Shown here: positions 35,774-46,802 of the stretch, piece after piece
Position numbering within the stretch: the stretch's first letter is position 1
How the letters are laid out: each line of letters opens with the position of its first letter
Origin: Condylostoma magnum
Lineage: Eukaryota; Ciliophora; Heterotrichea; Heterotrichida; Condylostomatidae
DNA length: 64,000 nucleotides
Reading direction: 5' to 3'
Assembly: GCA_920105805.1 (NCBI GenBank)
Contig: CAKKTI010000039.1
Location: 21,647-85,646 of the forward strand
Notes under the pieces: model-generated
What the model saw: the letters and a program-made list of their open reading frames with translations, nothing else
What the model was told of the DNA's origin: nothing
Databases searched by the model: none
Position numbers and translations under genes: made by a program

Positions 35774-37756
35774 ATGTCAACAATATAAAATAGATCTACA
35801 GGTGCAGATATTCGTAGAATCAATTTATTAACAAAACGAATTACACAGTTCCCGGAGAAAAAAACAACAGGAAAACTTACTACAACTTAAGAAATAACTA
35901 AAAAAGCATTCAGTACAAAAATACCAATCTTTAAGATAAACAAAAAACCTTTAAGATGATAAACACTGTATGTGATTCAGCCAAACAACAATTGGAAACT
36001 TTTATGAGACTTATTAGTTGCTTTATGCATCAGTTTTCAAACATTGACAATTCCTTATATCATAGCTTTCGATATTTAAATTTAAGATTGATTTGCACAG
36101 GTTGAACAAGCAATTATAGGAATTTACATGAGTGATATTTTATTAGAATTTAATACAGGGTTTTATAAGTCAGGCTATCTTCATTGTGAAAGATCTTAAA
36201 TCATAAAGCATTATCTAAAAACATGATTCTTAATTGATCTCATATCTGCCTTTCCATTTAACTATGTAGTAGATTAAGATTAAGAGTTTCCAAGTTTATT
36301 AAAAGTGTTTAAAATTCTAAGATTTGTGAGATTTATAAAATTGATAAGATTATTCAAATTGAAAAGAGTTTTTACTTAGTTTGAAGGAACTGCCTCAAGT
36401 ACTTGGATTTCCTTGATATTTTCACTTACTAAGTCAATGTTTGTAATCATTTTACTAGCACATTACAATGCTTGCTTGTGATTTTATGTAGCGAGTTAGT
36501 CTAATCATTAATATGATTTTACTTGATTAGTAGAACAAAATTAAAATGATAGTTTTGATTCCTCTAGCACTGAACTTTACATCACTTCTATGTATTGAGC
36601 AATATCTACTATGGTTACAGTTGGATATGGAGACATAAAGGCTCATAGTACAGATGAAAAAATACTTGCAATTGTTTCAATGACTGTTTTATGTGGAAGT
36701 TTTGCTTATTTTCTAGGAAATATTAGTAATTAAATTCAGTTGTCCTTTAAAATTTATAATGATAGAAAAGAGATTATGCTAGGTGTATAAAACTTCTTAA
36801 GAGATTTAAATATTGATAAGTTTTTACAAGACAAAGTGAAAAATTATCTAGAAAAGAAATTTGAGTAATAAATTGATCACTAATATTCTGAAAATCATAT
36901 AATTAGTCTATTCAATAAAACTTTATAGAATGAAATCAGATTATTTGTATAAGGCAAGGTCTTGAAAGATTGTGTATTATTTGAGACAGTGTTTAAAAGT
37001 GAAATTATAGGTGAAATTTCCCAGCTGCTAACTTTTAGTGCATATGCCATTTCTGATATAATATTTCATGAAAATACTGTAGATAGAAGAATTTATTTCA
37101 TTACCTCAGGCATAGTTGATATTTTTAACCCAGATTACAATGTCAAGTATAAAACTCTGTCTAGTAGAAAGTATTTCGGGGAAATAGGATTTTTTGCAGG
37201 CTTGAGTAGAACAGCCTCTGTAATGTGTACTTTATATACTGAAACAATGTCCTTAGATTACTTGGAAGTAACGTCATATTTGATGAACTAAGCTAAGAGT
37301 ATTTCCTAACTTGAATATATACAGCACCAATCATCACATGATAATTTGGGAATTCTTAATGTACACTGCTATATTTGCAACTAATTAGGACATGTTGCTA
37401 GAAAATGCAGTCAATATAACTGTAAAATAGGAATTTCTTATAATAAATGAATTGTAAATACTAATAAAAGAATTAATGTGAAAAATTGTAATATGTCTAA
37501 ACGTAAAATTCAATTCAGGCATAATCCTGGCTTTGTTATTGGTATTGAATGAGATTTACAGAAGCTATACTAAAACATATAAACACTGAAATAGAAAAGT
37601 ATGGATTATATAAACGACTCAAATGAACCATCACCTATTCTAAACGAGGATGAAGAAGCCTTACAAAATTTTCCATAAGTAAATATTCCAGATTTCTCTA
37701 AATACGATGCTATTTTAGATATAGACGACTCATTAGAGGAAGAAGATATTTCATAA
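35774..37756 (+). CDS. CNG/EAG-type K+ channel with CCHC zinc knuckle
   Basis: 660 residues, ending TAA TAG. Six membrane segments are seen; S4 is a basic array (ILRFVRFIKLIRLFKLKRVF). The pore reads MYWAISTMVTVGYGDIKA, with the K+ filter GYGD; its conserved Trp is TGA at 36596-36598. A C-linker and a cyclic-nucleotide-binding domain follow, with FGEIGFFAGLSRTASVMC as the phosphate-binding cassette, Arg kept. At residue 532 a zinc knuckle begins (CYICNQLGHVARKC), C-x2-C-x4-H-x4-C, unusual in channels but seen in ciliate relatives as far as I recall. The tail is acidic. A ciliary or surface K+ channel gated by voltage or nucleotide is likely. Confidence 0.92.
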
Positions 37757-37772
37757 TAGAATTCTAAATTAA

Positions 37773-38606
37773 CTAATTAGAAAACTTTTCAATGGCTAAA
37801 CTAAAGCTAGGTTTTTTCTTATATTATTTGTCGTATCCACTTGGAGGACTTGCGCTTTCTGCTTGCTTAAGTTCGGATCGTAAATCAATTTTTAATCTAT
37901 CAATAATTTAATTAACTAAGTTTTAATAACCTGTTAAACACTATAAGTTTTATTTGGACTTATTTAAAATACTTTTAACACGATTTTTAATACTTAGCTA
38001 TGTTCTATTAGGAATTTGTTGTTAAATAACGGACCACTTATCTCCAAATCGCTAATAATTCTCCATGAGTTAAATATCATCTTATACAGTTCATGGGCCT
38101 CGATTAATTTCTGGATTAAGATGGTTATTTCAATGTTCCTTACATTATTTTCCTGACCGTATATTTAAGCCATTATGAAATTCCTGGTTTATCCTTTTAG
38201 ATATCTGATACCATTTATGGGTTTCCTCTTCAATCATTTACCTCAATAACGCTTCTTCACCTTAATTTCATACACCTGGGCGTATAGTTCCAGTTGTGGT
38301 TATCTCTTTGATCTTATTCATACATACAAGTGGAGTTTTGGTGGTGAATTGGGATATTATTTTAAAGTCATATAAGGTTAGCTAGGATATTTATTTTTGG
38401 TTTTACTTACAGTAGTTTTGAGTAAGCTAATATAAAAGTTATACCTAATCCCGTTTTCACGGTTATCGAGGTTTTACTCTATCTAAATTTTTCTATAATG
38501 GAATTTATTCTCCAGCATCTTCAGCTTGATTTGCTGAATCATTCGAAAGAGACAAGGGCTTTGGTATGGAAGCTACTTTACTCTCTTCTTATTTATCCAT
38601 GTCCAT
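37773..38606 (-). CDS. Myb/SANT DNA-binding protein (R2R3-like), paralogue
   Basis: 277 residues to TAG 37773-37775. It has the same layout as the Myb gene at 17.7 kb: a weak first repeat, then RPGVWNQGEEALLRQMIEE with RSGKQCKEHWNNHLNPEI, and RGPWTVQDDIQLMENYQRF with DKWSVIQQQIPNRTQLSIKN. Trp residues of GVWNQ, EHWNN and GPWTV are TGA. The shared CKE(R/H)WNNHLNPEIN block shows recent duplication. The C-terminal 'PSFSLAIEKF' has a counterpart in the other Myb. Its stop lies 16 bp from that of the convergent channel gene. Confidence 0.88.
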
Positions 38607-39084
38607 ATATTTTATAATTGGAAAAAAAATTAGGTGGAATTGTTGATTTTGGGAAAAATTAAAATAAAATTATTGAAAGTATTAATCAAAGATAATCATT
38701 AGCATAAATAATTAACAGTTGTAAGCTAGATGTGAATTTGCTGTCGGTTACATCTTAAATTTTAATTATTTAGTATTTTTAAAGGCTTATGATAAAGCTA
38801 TTAATATAAATGACACAAAAATTAGTTTTTCATATTTGTTTGACTCTTGTGATTAGTTAAACTTTGCTTATCTTTGCCGATATAACAGCTTAAATATACA
38901 TTTACACTTAAAGTATTTTATATAAAAGCAGTGAGATAAGCTATTCAATTAGTAAAACCATTGCTATTTAATTAGATAAAATTAAAAAGAGATATACAAA
39001 TTCTATAATTCCTTACATATACCTTTTTCTCTCCCTATTTCCCTTAACTAATATATAACTTCCTCGAGCCTCTTATAAGTCATA
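38607..39084. other. AT-rich spacer containing no convincing gene
   Basis: About 480 bp between the second Myb start and the tRNA. Very AT-rich and without a persuasive frame on either strand. It may hold the Myb promoter. Confidence 0.4.
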
Positions 39085-39155
39085 GGTCCCGTAGTGTAAT
39101 GGTAGCACGTAGTCCTCCGGAGCCTGAAGTTCGGGTTCGATTCCCGATGGGATCG
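39085..39155 (+). tRNA. tRNA-Arg (CCG)
   Basis: A 71-nt cloverleaf is readable. Acceptor stem GGTCCCG/TGGGATC with discriminator G; D arm GTGT...GCAC; T arm TCGGG-TTCGATT-CCCGA, containing the B box GGTTCGATTCC. The anticodon loop is CTCCGGA (T33, anticodon CCG, reading CGG). The anticodon stem has one T-C mismatch. There is no intron. A run of five T follows. The anticodon call depends on the loop placement; no alternative placement keeps T33. Confidence 0.85.
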
Positions 39156-39156
39156 C

Positions 39157-39161
39157 TTTTT
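39157..39161 (+). terminator. RNA polymerase III terminator (T5)
   Basis: Five T residues one base after the end of the tRNA, the standard Pol III stop signal. Confidence 0.75.
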
Positions 39162-39416
39162 GCTCAGACAAATTACTAAAGCAATCATCAACGTAGCTAT
39201 TTTATTTCCCCAGTCTCCTTCACTAGCATAACTTTACCTCTTATAATAAACACTGCTCTTAGTAGGAATCCTTTACTCTGCATTCTCACTATACCTTATT
39301 TTAACTATCAAAAATTAAGGGAATATCTAAAATAGCATATAGCCAAATACAATATAGTAGCTATTTTGTTATTCCTCATAAAAACTGCATTATGTAATCA
39401 TCCTAGTAACAATTAT

Positions 39417-40067
39417 TTAAGCACTTTTTAATTTCCAGTGAAAATTTACTTCTTTGATATTTAATATCAAATAACCTTTGACTATAAGCTCTAAGAAATC
39501 CAATTGTTCCTTGTTATATTCTAATGCTAGTTTTTTATAAATACTTCTCTACTGCATTTCTGTAATTTTAAGTCTTACTCCTCTTTGTTTACGTTAGGCT
39601 TAGTAAATGTATTATCTCTCGTCAATACATGCCTGTAGCTCGCCATTAGTGGTGGAATTTTGCTGCTTTTACTATCCGTAATAAATATGGCAAGATTGTG
39701 CATATAAGGATGATTAAGAGTTAGAGGATTATGTGCATTTAATAATTTACTGTTAAAAATCCTTGCTTTCTGGATTAAATTCGAATATTGGAATACTTGG
39801 AATGCTTTGTGAGTTTTGTATGTCTTAGGATGATGCATAAGTTGAGGCGCTAATTCTTCCTATACTTGGGCGGGATTTTGAGGATTTCTAGGGGTTTATT
39901 AGCTCCCATTGATAATTGCCTTAATGTATTGTTTCTGTATTGAAGTCAAAGTTGTAAAATTCGGACTTTTGTGTTACTTCTTCCTGGAATTCGTATTTCA
40001 TTGATTTTACAAAGTCATTAATGTATGTAAACTCTTCTTATTTGTTAGGGCTGATTTAAGCTATCAT
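39417..40067 (-). CDS. Unassigned Gln/Ser-rich protein
   Basis: 216 residues to TAA 39417-39419. The first 130 residues are Ser/Gln/Asn-rich and probably disordered (SRPSIGRISASTYASSQD). A basic helical segment follows (QRKQRGVRLKITEMQQRSIY) with LALEYNKEQLDFLELIVKG, a possible DNA- or protein-binding helix set. The downstream in-frame sequence, if read through, is less protein-like. No family recognised. It is flanked by the tRNA and by a divergent membrane-protein gene. Confidence 0.5.
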
Positions 40068-40227
40068 ATTTTTATTAATTTTTAGCACTTTCTTTTAAAG
40101 TTGGGGAAAATTTGAATTAAGAGGGATTTTAGGAAAATTTTGCATTTTGGAAGGGCTAAAGCAGATTATTTTATCATAAAGTTAACCTATTAATTTAAAT
40201 CGCCACTTTTATTATTAATATAAAAAT

Positions 40228-43200
40228 ATGAAGAATCTTATAAAAGCCATTAGAAGCTATTTTGTTATGAGTATTTACATACAGAAACTATAATTGCTCT
40301 TTAATATGAGAAAATTAAGCATTATATTTTACTTATTTCAAATTTCATAGATACTTTCAGTACTTTTCCCATACTTTCCCATAGAGGGGTCAAATTATAA
40401 TACTGGAGTTGTGGCACCTTTATGATTTGTATTATCAATTGTATCGAGACTTAACCATGTACTAAGTTTTCTGATTAAGTCGGAACTTACAATCCTTAAT
40501 ATCATAATCAGCTTTTATGGGTTTTCACTTATACTACAGATATTGATTATGGTAAAATTATCATCACTTGACACTTAAATCACCAATAGTTTTTCATAAG
40601 ACAACATAAAAGGATTGATAAAAGGACTAATTTTAATGGATAAATATATACACTTCATCTTGTATGATTTAACCTTTTATACTAATATCGATTTCATACA
40701 TCAACAGATTTTTGGCTTCTGAGATTATCAATAATTAACAACCTGACTGTATACTGTTTCAGCTTTACTAATAGTATTCTAACAATTTTTATTCAGATTT
40801 TAACTATCAACTTACTAGGCTCTTGATAATTTTTACAGTTAAACTAACCCTAGAATTGCTTAACTTTTAGACATTATCAAACTTGTTGCTGTAATTAGCT
40901 ATAGAAGGGTGAATCAGAGTACTCATAACGTGGTAATATCTTTTATCTTATTTTTATGTGGAAGTTGCCATTTGATACTTCCTATAAAAACAGACCCTTA
41001 CTTCTAAAATTACCACAATTTTTTTCAGTCGTTGATAGGACTATTCATCTTATTTTACTCACTTTGCATGTTTGTGTCAGGGTTATGATTCTAAAATGAA
41101 GATTCTACTATCACTGTTTTTATAGTGTGTGTGCCTATACTGATCTACTTACTGTATAAATTCTGATTTAAGTAAGAATTTTAGTTTTTGGATAAAACTG
41201 AGCAGGCTCTTATTATATAACAGATAAAAGATATACTGATGATTAAAAAGAAGGATATACAAGAGTAAGAAAGTCAAATAACAAGTATGATTAGTGTAAT
41301 CTAGAAATCATAGGTAATATAGGAAATTAAATTATAGATGTGATTACTATTAGCTAATTACTATAGAAAAACTAATCAAATGAATAAGATTATTATATTA
41401 ATATCAAGGTTTTATAAGGAGAATTTGAATCTGTAATAGTAAATAGAGCTTAAACACTTACTGTAATTTCTATTTGATAATTTAAACAATAATGTTAACT
41501 TTATGTAAGCCTACAGATTTTAAGAATACATTGAACTAATTCCTTACTTAGAAGAGTTTGATTTCTTAATTTCATAGTATCATTTTGAGTTATTTCTGGA
41601 ATTATCGAAAAAACATTAGTGTTTTTCTGTAGTATTAAATAGTTACTTGAAATTGATATAAAACTTCGATTAATTGAAGTGGTTTATAAAGAATAATTAA
41701 AGCTAAAAGTAAAATAATTGCTATTTCACATAACATATCCTGGAGATATTTTCAGTGTTAGGAATTAGGTAGATATAAGAGAATCTTTAAAAGGATTTGC
41801 AACACTAACGGCTGGTTTACTATAATGATGATTAGAGTAAAGGTAAAATTCCTTAATTTTTACATCCTTAATGCACTACAATGGTTATATCTCTCTAGGG
41901 GGATAATAAAGGGTAAATTATTAAAGTTATAAATGAGGAAGTATTAGGATTTGATAAGGTTTGTTTACTTAAGCGATAATTCTAAGATTTGATTCCTTTT
42001 GACTTATAATAATCCTAATGCCACTTTTTCTATAAAATTGATCTAAGGAAAAACTATGATGATGAATTTAATGGGATAAATGAAATGATAATCCTAAATG
42101 GTAACAATCAGCCTATATTTTTACTCTGTAACATGAAATTGTTAAACGACATAAAAACAAATGGTTTATAATTAGTAATTTCCTTTAGATATCCTCCCTA
42201 ACCCGTTGAGTTTGCTTTAGTAAACAATGAAAATCAGCATATAACTACTATTGTAACTTTTAATTAGTCTGAAGGTTTTTAAAAACTACTTGATAATTTT
42301 CCATTTTTGGAAGAGAAATTAGAAAATCATTTGTAGTAGTACGAGATCAACTGAAACAAAAATACTCTTATATATCAACAATATTTCTCATAAAGATTTG
42401 AGTCAATTGGAATTAAAGCATGTTCCTTTAAAATATATTGTAAATTAGAACAGAAGATTTTGCTATTAAACTAAGACAAAATAAATGACAAGTAGATACT
42501 AAGTGATTTTGATTTTTAATACCAGGCCATCTCTACTGATTTATGCTTATAACTTGATAAAGAAAATAACTATAATAAGGATTAGGACCTATCAATCATT
42601 TTCCCAAAAATTCCTACCATAACCTATTCTACATCAAATGATAGAAGTGAAGACTAATAAGAAAAGAAAATGATGCATATTACAAAAGCTTTTTATAAAA
42701 AGATGTGAAATTATCTCCAATTTATTTTAATCTCCCAATGCATCACTATATTGCTCACGCTTATTTTATCCAGTTTTATAATGCAAAACCATGGAAATGA
42801 GTTGAGAGACTTTGTAAATCGAATAAGTAATATGGGGAAAACTAGGACAGCTTCCGTAAAATTGACTTTATGTGTAAAGTAACTAGAATTGATTTAAACT
42901 GATTATAGTATGATGGATGAAACAATGATTAATAATTGCTTAAGAGAAACATACCTTTAGTTTCAAAATATAGCTGATAATCTTAGGGAAAGATACACCA
43001 AATTGGATTAAAGCAAGTTTAAAGAAGATTTGCAAGAAGCTAAATTTACTCTGTATATTCCCATTCAAGGATAATATTATGAAGAGAAAATGAATTTAAT
43101 CTAACTGTATACTAAACTAAATGAGAGTTTATAATAGTTATTGGAGTCACCTTCTAATCAATACAATAGGTAAAATGATAATTATCTAATGATTTATAAA

Positions 43201-44295
43201 AATACTAATAATTGAGCTATAAGAGCTATAAACTAAGCAATAGATCATTAAATAATGTACACTTATGATTAAACTACAGATTTGATAGAAATGACATAAG
43301 CTATAAGTATTTCAGTTACAACCTTGTATTGCTTTCTATCAGTTATATTTATAATACTAATTTTATGACTTTTAGAAAGGAAGAGAAGAAGATTCTGGAA
43401 AATCATATTAAGTTTCCCTAAAAATCTATTTCTAAATATAAAAGTAAAGTCAGAATAAAGACTAGCTGAATGCTTTGAAACATACTAATAAGAAAATACT
43501 TACAATTATAAGTCTAACGATTATGTTATATCTAGAAAGTTGGTGATTTTATCAGTGCTAATTATAATATTACAACTATGATTACCAGGTAGTTCTATTT
43601 ATCTCATTCTAGAAGGAAATAGTTACTTGTACGAAATAATAGAAAGCAGACCAATTCAATCTAATTTCTCAACCCAAAGATAAATGCTTGCTTTTTAATC
43701 TATATATTGAGCTCTAGAAAATCAAATAGAAGCTACAAATTATGCTAGAGCTAAAATAATAGAATATCAATCTTAGAATAGCAGTCCTTCACATAATTGT
43801 ATCAGTAATGTAGAATAACTTGTAAGAGTTTAGCATTATTTAATTTTTGAATAAGACAAACTAGATATTGAATAACTACCAATTTCTAATACATAGAAAT
43901 AACTATAGTACGGGCAATGTGAGAATGTTTTTCATGGAAGTACGGGACTATCTGCCCTTACTTGGGAGTTTTATCATTAAATTTAGAATTCACTTAGTCA
44001 ATAGTTGTAATAAAAGGAATTAGAATACCTCTGAGAAATTTAACAGAGTTTGCATTAGTGTTATGATTAATCAATAGATAATTTTTAGGATCAAACACTA
44101 AATCTGCTTGTATAAATCATGGAAGAAAAAATTGTTAATGCTTTCACTGCATTTGGATTGACAATTTGCTTATTATTTGTCATACTTTCGTGCCTTAAGA
44201 ACTATTTAATCCAAATAAACTAGGAAGTGCATATTATAAGATTTTTGAATCTTGGAGGAGACTATCAAAATTACATCAACCTAAAAGACCTTTGA
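40228..44295 (+). CDS. Large multi-span membrane protein (possibly TmcB/PAS-like)
   Basis: 1355 residues from ATG 40228 (in-frame Met codons also at 40267 and 40306) to TGA 44293-44295. The N-terminal ~320 residues hold about six to eight hydrophobic spans (ILIMVKLSSL, VVISFILFLCGSCHLILP, TVFIVCVPILIYLLYKF). A long helical cytoplasmic region and a beta-rich segment (KGQIIKVINEEVLGF), which might be a PAS fold, follow. The C-terminal third has further spans flanking two ~200-residue extramembrane loops (FILISQCITILLTLILSSFI, ISVTTLYCFLSVIFIILIL, AFGLTICLLFVILSCLKNYL). This order resembles the large TmcB-like proteins of ciliates and Dictyostelium, but that is a weak call. PUS10 begins 9 nt downstream in the same frame. 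Confidence 0.68.
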
Positions 44296-44304
44296 GTTAA
44301 TAAA

Positions 44305-45705
44305 ATGGCTTTAATATAATAACTTTCGCATACTTATCAGGTGTGTTAGAAGTGCGTTTACAGATTTAGTGGGTAATTAGAGCAGAGCTTATATCAAACA
44401 CAATCATCAAACATATGCAGCATTTGTTTTGGTATTTTAGACACTGAATATTGGCTAAGTAGTATAATCGACAATGTACTAAGGTCAGACTACCAGTTTG
44501 ATAACTACAAACTAGAATTCAAATTTCCTATTTCAACAGTTTTACGTGAAAATTGATTCAAAGCTTAATTAATCAATTCTGGTTACACACCATAAAGAAT
44601 AATAGGCCTAAAGGATGCGATAAAGTTCTCTATAAATAATAAATTACACAGTGAACTAGGTTAGTAAACTGCATCTGAGGAATCCTTACAACTAAGCATA
44701 CTTTTCTAATGCCCCGAAGCAGATGAACAACTAGAAAATTTTACAGGGATAATACCAAATCTGTACATAAAGCCAAACTCTAAAAAAAGGCAAAAAACTT
44801 TGAATAGAAATGCTTTGCAGAAAGCTTTAAATACTTTCGATACGGAAAAGATAATATCATTGATGACTTAGCCATCATCTCATTCATCAAACTATTCATT
44901 AGACTTATATTACAACCCAGTCCTAATTGCAGGTAATTATTATAAGTACTCTAGAATTGTAAGCTAAAGCCCGTGAATGCACGAGTGCTAGGGATCCAGT
45001 ATAAAATCATCAGTATAAGAGTACATAGGATCTCCACTGTAGGAAAAAATGCTATGTGATAGCTTTACTCTACATGCATCTGTAAGTTTTATATAGGGCC
45101 GTGAGGATTTAGACGTACGAATGCTTGGCACAGGAAGACCTTTTATCATAGAGCTCAAAAACTGTAAAAAGTCTTTGGAATTTGATGATAGTTGTGAATT
45201 ACTCATAAATTAATCAAACTCTGATGTACAAGTAACAAATCTAAGAAAAGTGGACCAATCTCACTTTAAGTATCTTTTATCTGGACAACAAGATAAGCTT
45301 AAAGTCTACAGCGCCTTAGTTTATATTTCTCGTGCAATAAATCAAGAAGATCTGCAAATTCTGCATGATAAATAAATTATCATAAACTAGAAAACCCCAA
45401 TACGAGTTCTACACCGACGTTCTTCCCACAACAGGGAAAAAAAAGTGATTTAAATCAAAACAAAGCTGATTAACAACCACTACTTTATACTAAATCTCAT
45501 AACAACAGCTGGAACATACATAAAAGAATTTGTCCACGGTGATTTAGGGAGAACGACTCCCAATATAGGTTAACTACTACAAGGCAAAGCCGATATTATT
45601 CAGCTAGATGTACTAGGGCTAGGCTCATCCTTAGAAGAGCTTTAAAATTTCCTAGATCCAGAAAACCCAAATTTTGAAAATTATCCAATAGAAAACAAGA
45701 TTTGA
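44305..45705 (+). CDS. PUS10: tRNA pseudouridine synthase PUS10
   Basis: About 461 residues after splicing, to TGA 45703-45705. The N-terminal part has zinc-binding Cys pairs (CQKC, CSIC) as in PUS10. The catalytic domain shows the family signature: GREDLDVRMLGTGRPFIIEL, whose Asp in DVR is catalytic, then TPIRVLHRRSS and AGTYIKEFVHGDLGRTTPN. PUS10 makes pseudouridine 54/55 in the T loop of tRNAs. The codons between HAS and GRE form a 15-nt GT...AG intron that has no counterpart in PUS10 proteins. Trp codons TGA occur (SPWMHE, the conserved TPW site of PUS10). The upstream stop is TGA in the same frame. Confidence 0.9.
45082..45096 (+). other. Putative 15-nt intron in PUS10
   Basis: gtaagttttatatag: GT...TAG, exactly 15 nt, the intron size of heterotrich ciliates. 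It interrupts the conserved SxGREDxDVR motif. Read as coding, it would add five residues not found in the family. Being a multiple of three with no unambiguous stop, it is invisible to frame-based gene finding. Confidence 0.75.
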
Positions 45706-45763
45706 AAAATTTGAAATAAAAAAATACATTTAAATAGCGCGAAAGTGAGTACTTTGTAATAAA

Positions 45764-46078
45764 ATGGTCGGACGTGGTAAAGGAGGAAAAGGACTAGGAA
45801 AAGTTGGTGGTAAAAAGAGACATAGGAGAGTAGTTAAGGAAAATATCCAGGGAATCACTAAGCCAGCTATAAGAAGATTGGCTAGAAGAGGAGGAGTTAA
45901 GAGAATATCTGGACTTATATACGATGAAACTAGAAGTGTGTTAAAGGTCTTTTTGGAAAATGTAGTAAGAGATGCTGTTACTTATACTGAACATGCAAGA
46001 AGGAAGACTGTTACTGCTTTAGATGTTGTATTTGCATTAAAGAGACAGGGAAGGACCTTATATGGATTCGGAGGCTAG
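45764..46078 (+). CDS. Histone H4
   Basis: 104 residues, one more than usual. From [19 protein letters not shown] to YGFGG it is nearly identical to canonical H4. The tail differs: [20 protein letters not shown] has Val for the first Ser and one inserted residue. All H4s end in GFGG, so the TAG at 46076-46078 must stop translation; TAA TGA follow directly, giving TAG TAA TGA. No Gln or Trp oddities. No histone H3 gene is next to it, and no 3' stem-loop is evident in the 44 bp to the next ATG. Confidence 0.97.
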   Translation: MVGRGKGGKGLGKVGGKKRHRRVVKENIQGITKPAIRRLARRGGVKRISGLIYDETRSVLKVFLENVVRDAVTYTEHARRKTVTALDVVFALKRQGRTLYGFGG

Positions 46079-46122
46079 TAATGAATTATTAATTATATCA
46101 AATATTGCGTTTTTGTTTTAAA

Positions 46123-46467
46123 ATGAATTAAAGATTCTTGGAGAAGTTTTAGGGAAGAGTGTAGATGATTAATAAGGATGGAGTGGTGGGGTTTAAGACT
46201 AGTAGATAGGTAAACAAGATACCTCATAAACGGCAGCTCGTCTTACAGCAATCTGCTAATAGTATTATCAAGTGTAATACACAGAGGGATAGGTTAGCAA
46301 GGATTGATGATCTTATGTTTAGGTAGCATAATGTAAAGGGTAGTAATTAGGGAAGGTAGTAGGCTTGGGTTAGGGAGTAAAGTCGTTCAAGTTAGAGTGT
46401 TCCAAGGAGATTCAATTAAGTATAGTACTAAGTTTATTATGCATATTATATAGGATATCAAGAGTAG
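46123..46467 (+). CDS. Small basic Gln-rich protein
   Basis: 114 residues, ending TAG TAA. Arg/Lys/Gln/Ser-rich with short basic patches (NKIPHKRQLVLQQSANSIIK, REQSRSSSQSVPRRFN) and a Tyr-rich end. Starts 44 bp after histone H4 on the same strand. It could be a basic nuclear or ribosomal-associated protein, but no family is recognised. Support comes from the double stop and the even composition rather than from homology. Confidence 0.5.
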
Positions 46468-46504
46468 TAAGCTATAATCTGACTCTTTTACTGCTTTTGT
46501 TGTT

Positions 46505-46603
46505 GTAAAAATATGAGTGCAATAAATCCTTCTTCCCAAATTAAAATGCAAACAACCGAAGACAGTGATTCTCAATTCAGCCGTGATTCATAATCTACAT
46601 TTG
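46505..46603. repeat. Left copy of a 99-bp exact direct repeat at the gap
   Basis: Identical over its full 99 bp to 46704-46802, on the other side of a run of N. It contains the first codons of the FYVE gene. It most likely reflects two contig ends that overlap but were joined with N rather than merged. Confidence 0.9.
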
Positions 46604-46703
46604 NNNNNNNNNNNNNNNNNNNNNNNNNNNNNNNNNNNNNNNNNNNNNNNNNNNNNNNNNNNNNNNNNNNNNNNNNNNNNNNNNNNNNNNNNNNNNNNNN
46701 NNN
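46604..46703. other. Assembly gap of 100 N
   Basis: Exactly 100 N, a conventional scaffold spacer of unknown true size. Any reading frame that spans it, for example one starting at 46565, is not real. Confidence 0.99.
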
Positions 46704-46802
46704 GTAAAAATATGAGTGCAATAAATCCTTCTTCCCAAATTAAAATGCAAACAACCGAAGACAGTGATTCTCAATTCAGCCGTGATTCATAATCTACATT
46801 TG
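46704..46802. repeat. Right copy of the 99-bp repeat
   Basis: Exact copy of 46505-46603. This copy is continuous with the rest of the FYVE gene and is used for its annotation. Confidence 0.9.

Noticed and set aside
39330-39400. Inverted repeat aaaatagc...gctatttt downstream of the tRNA
   Set aside because: Only 8-bp AT-rich arms, easily expected by chance at this base composition.
46565-46792. ORF spanning the run of N
   Set aside because: It crosses the assembly gap and reads the duplicated flank, so it has no biological meaning.
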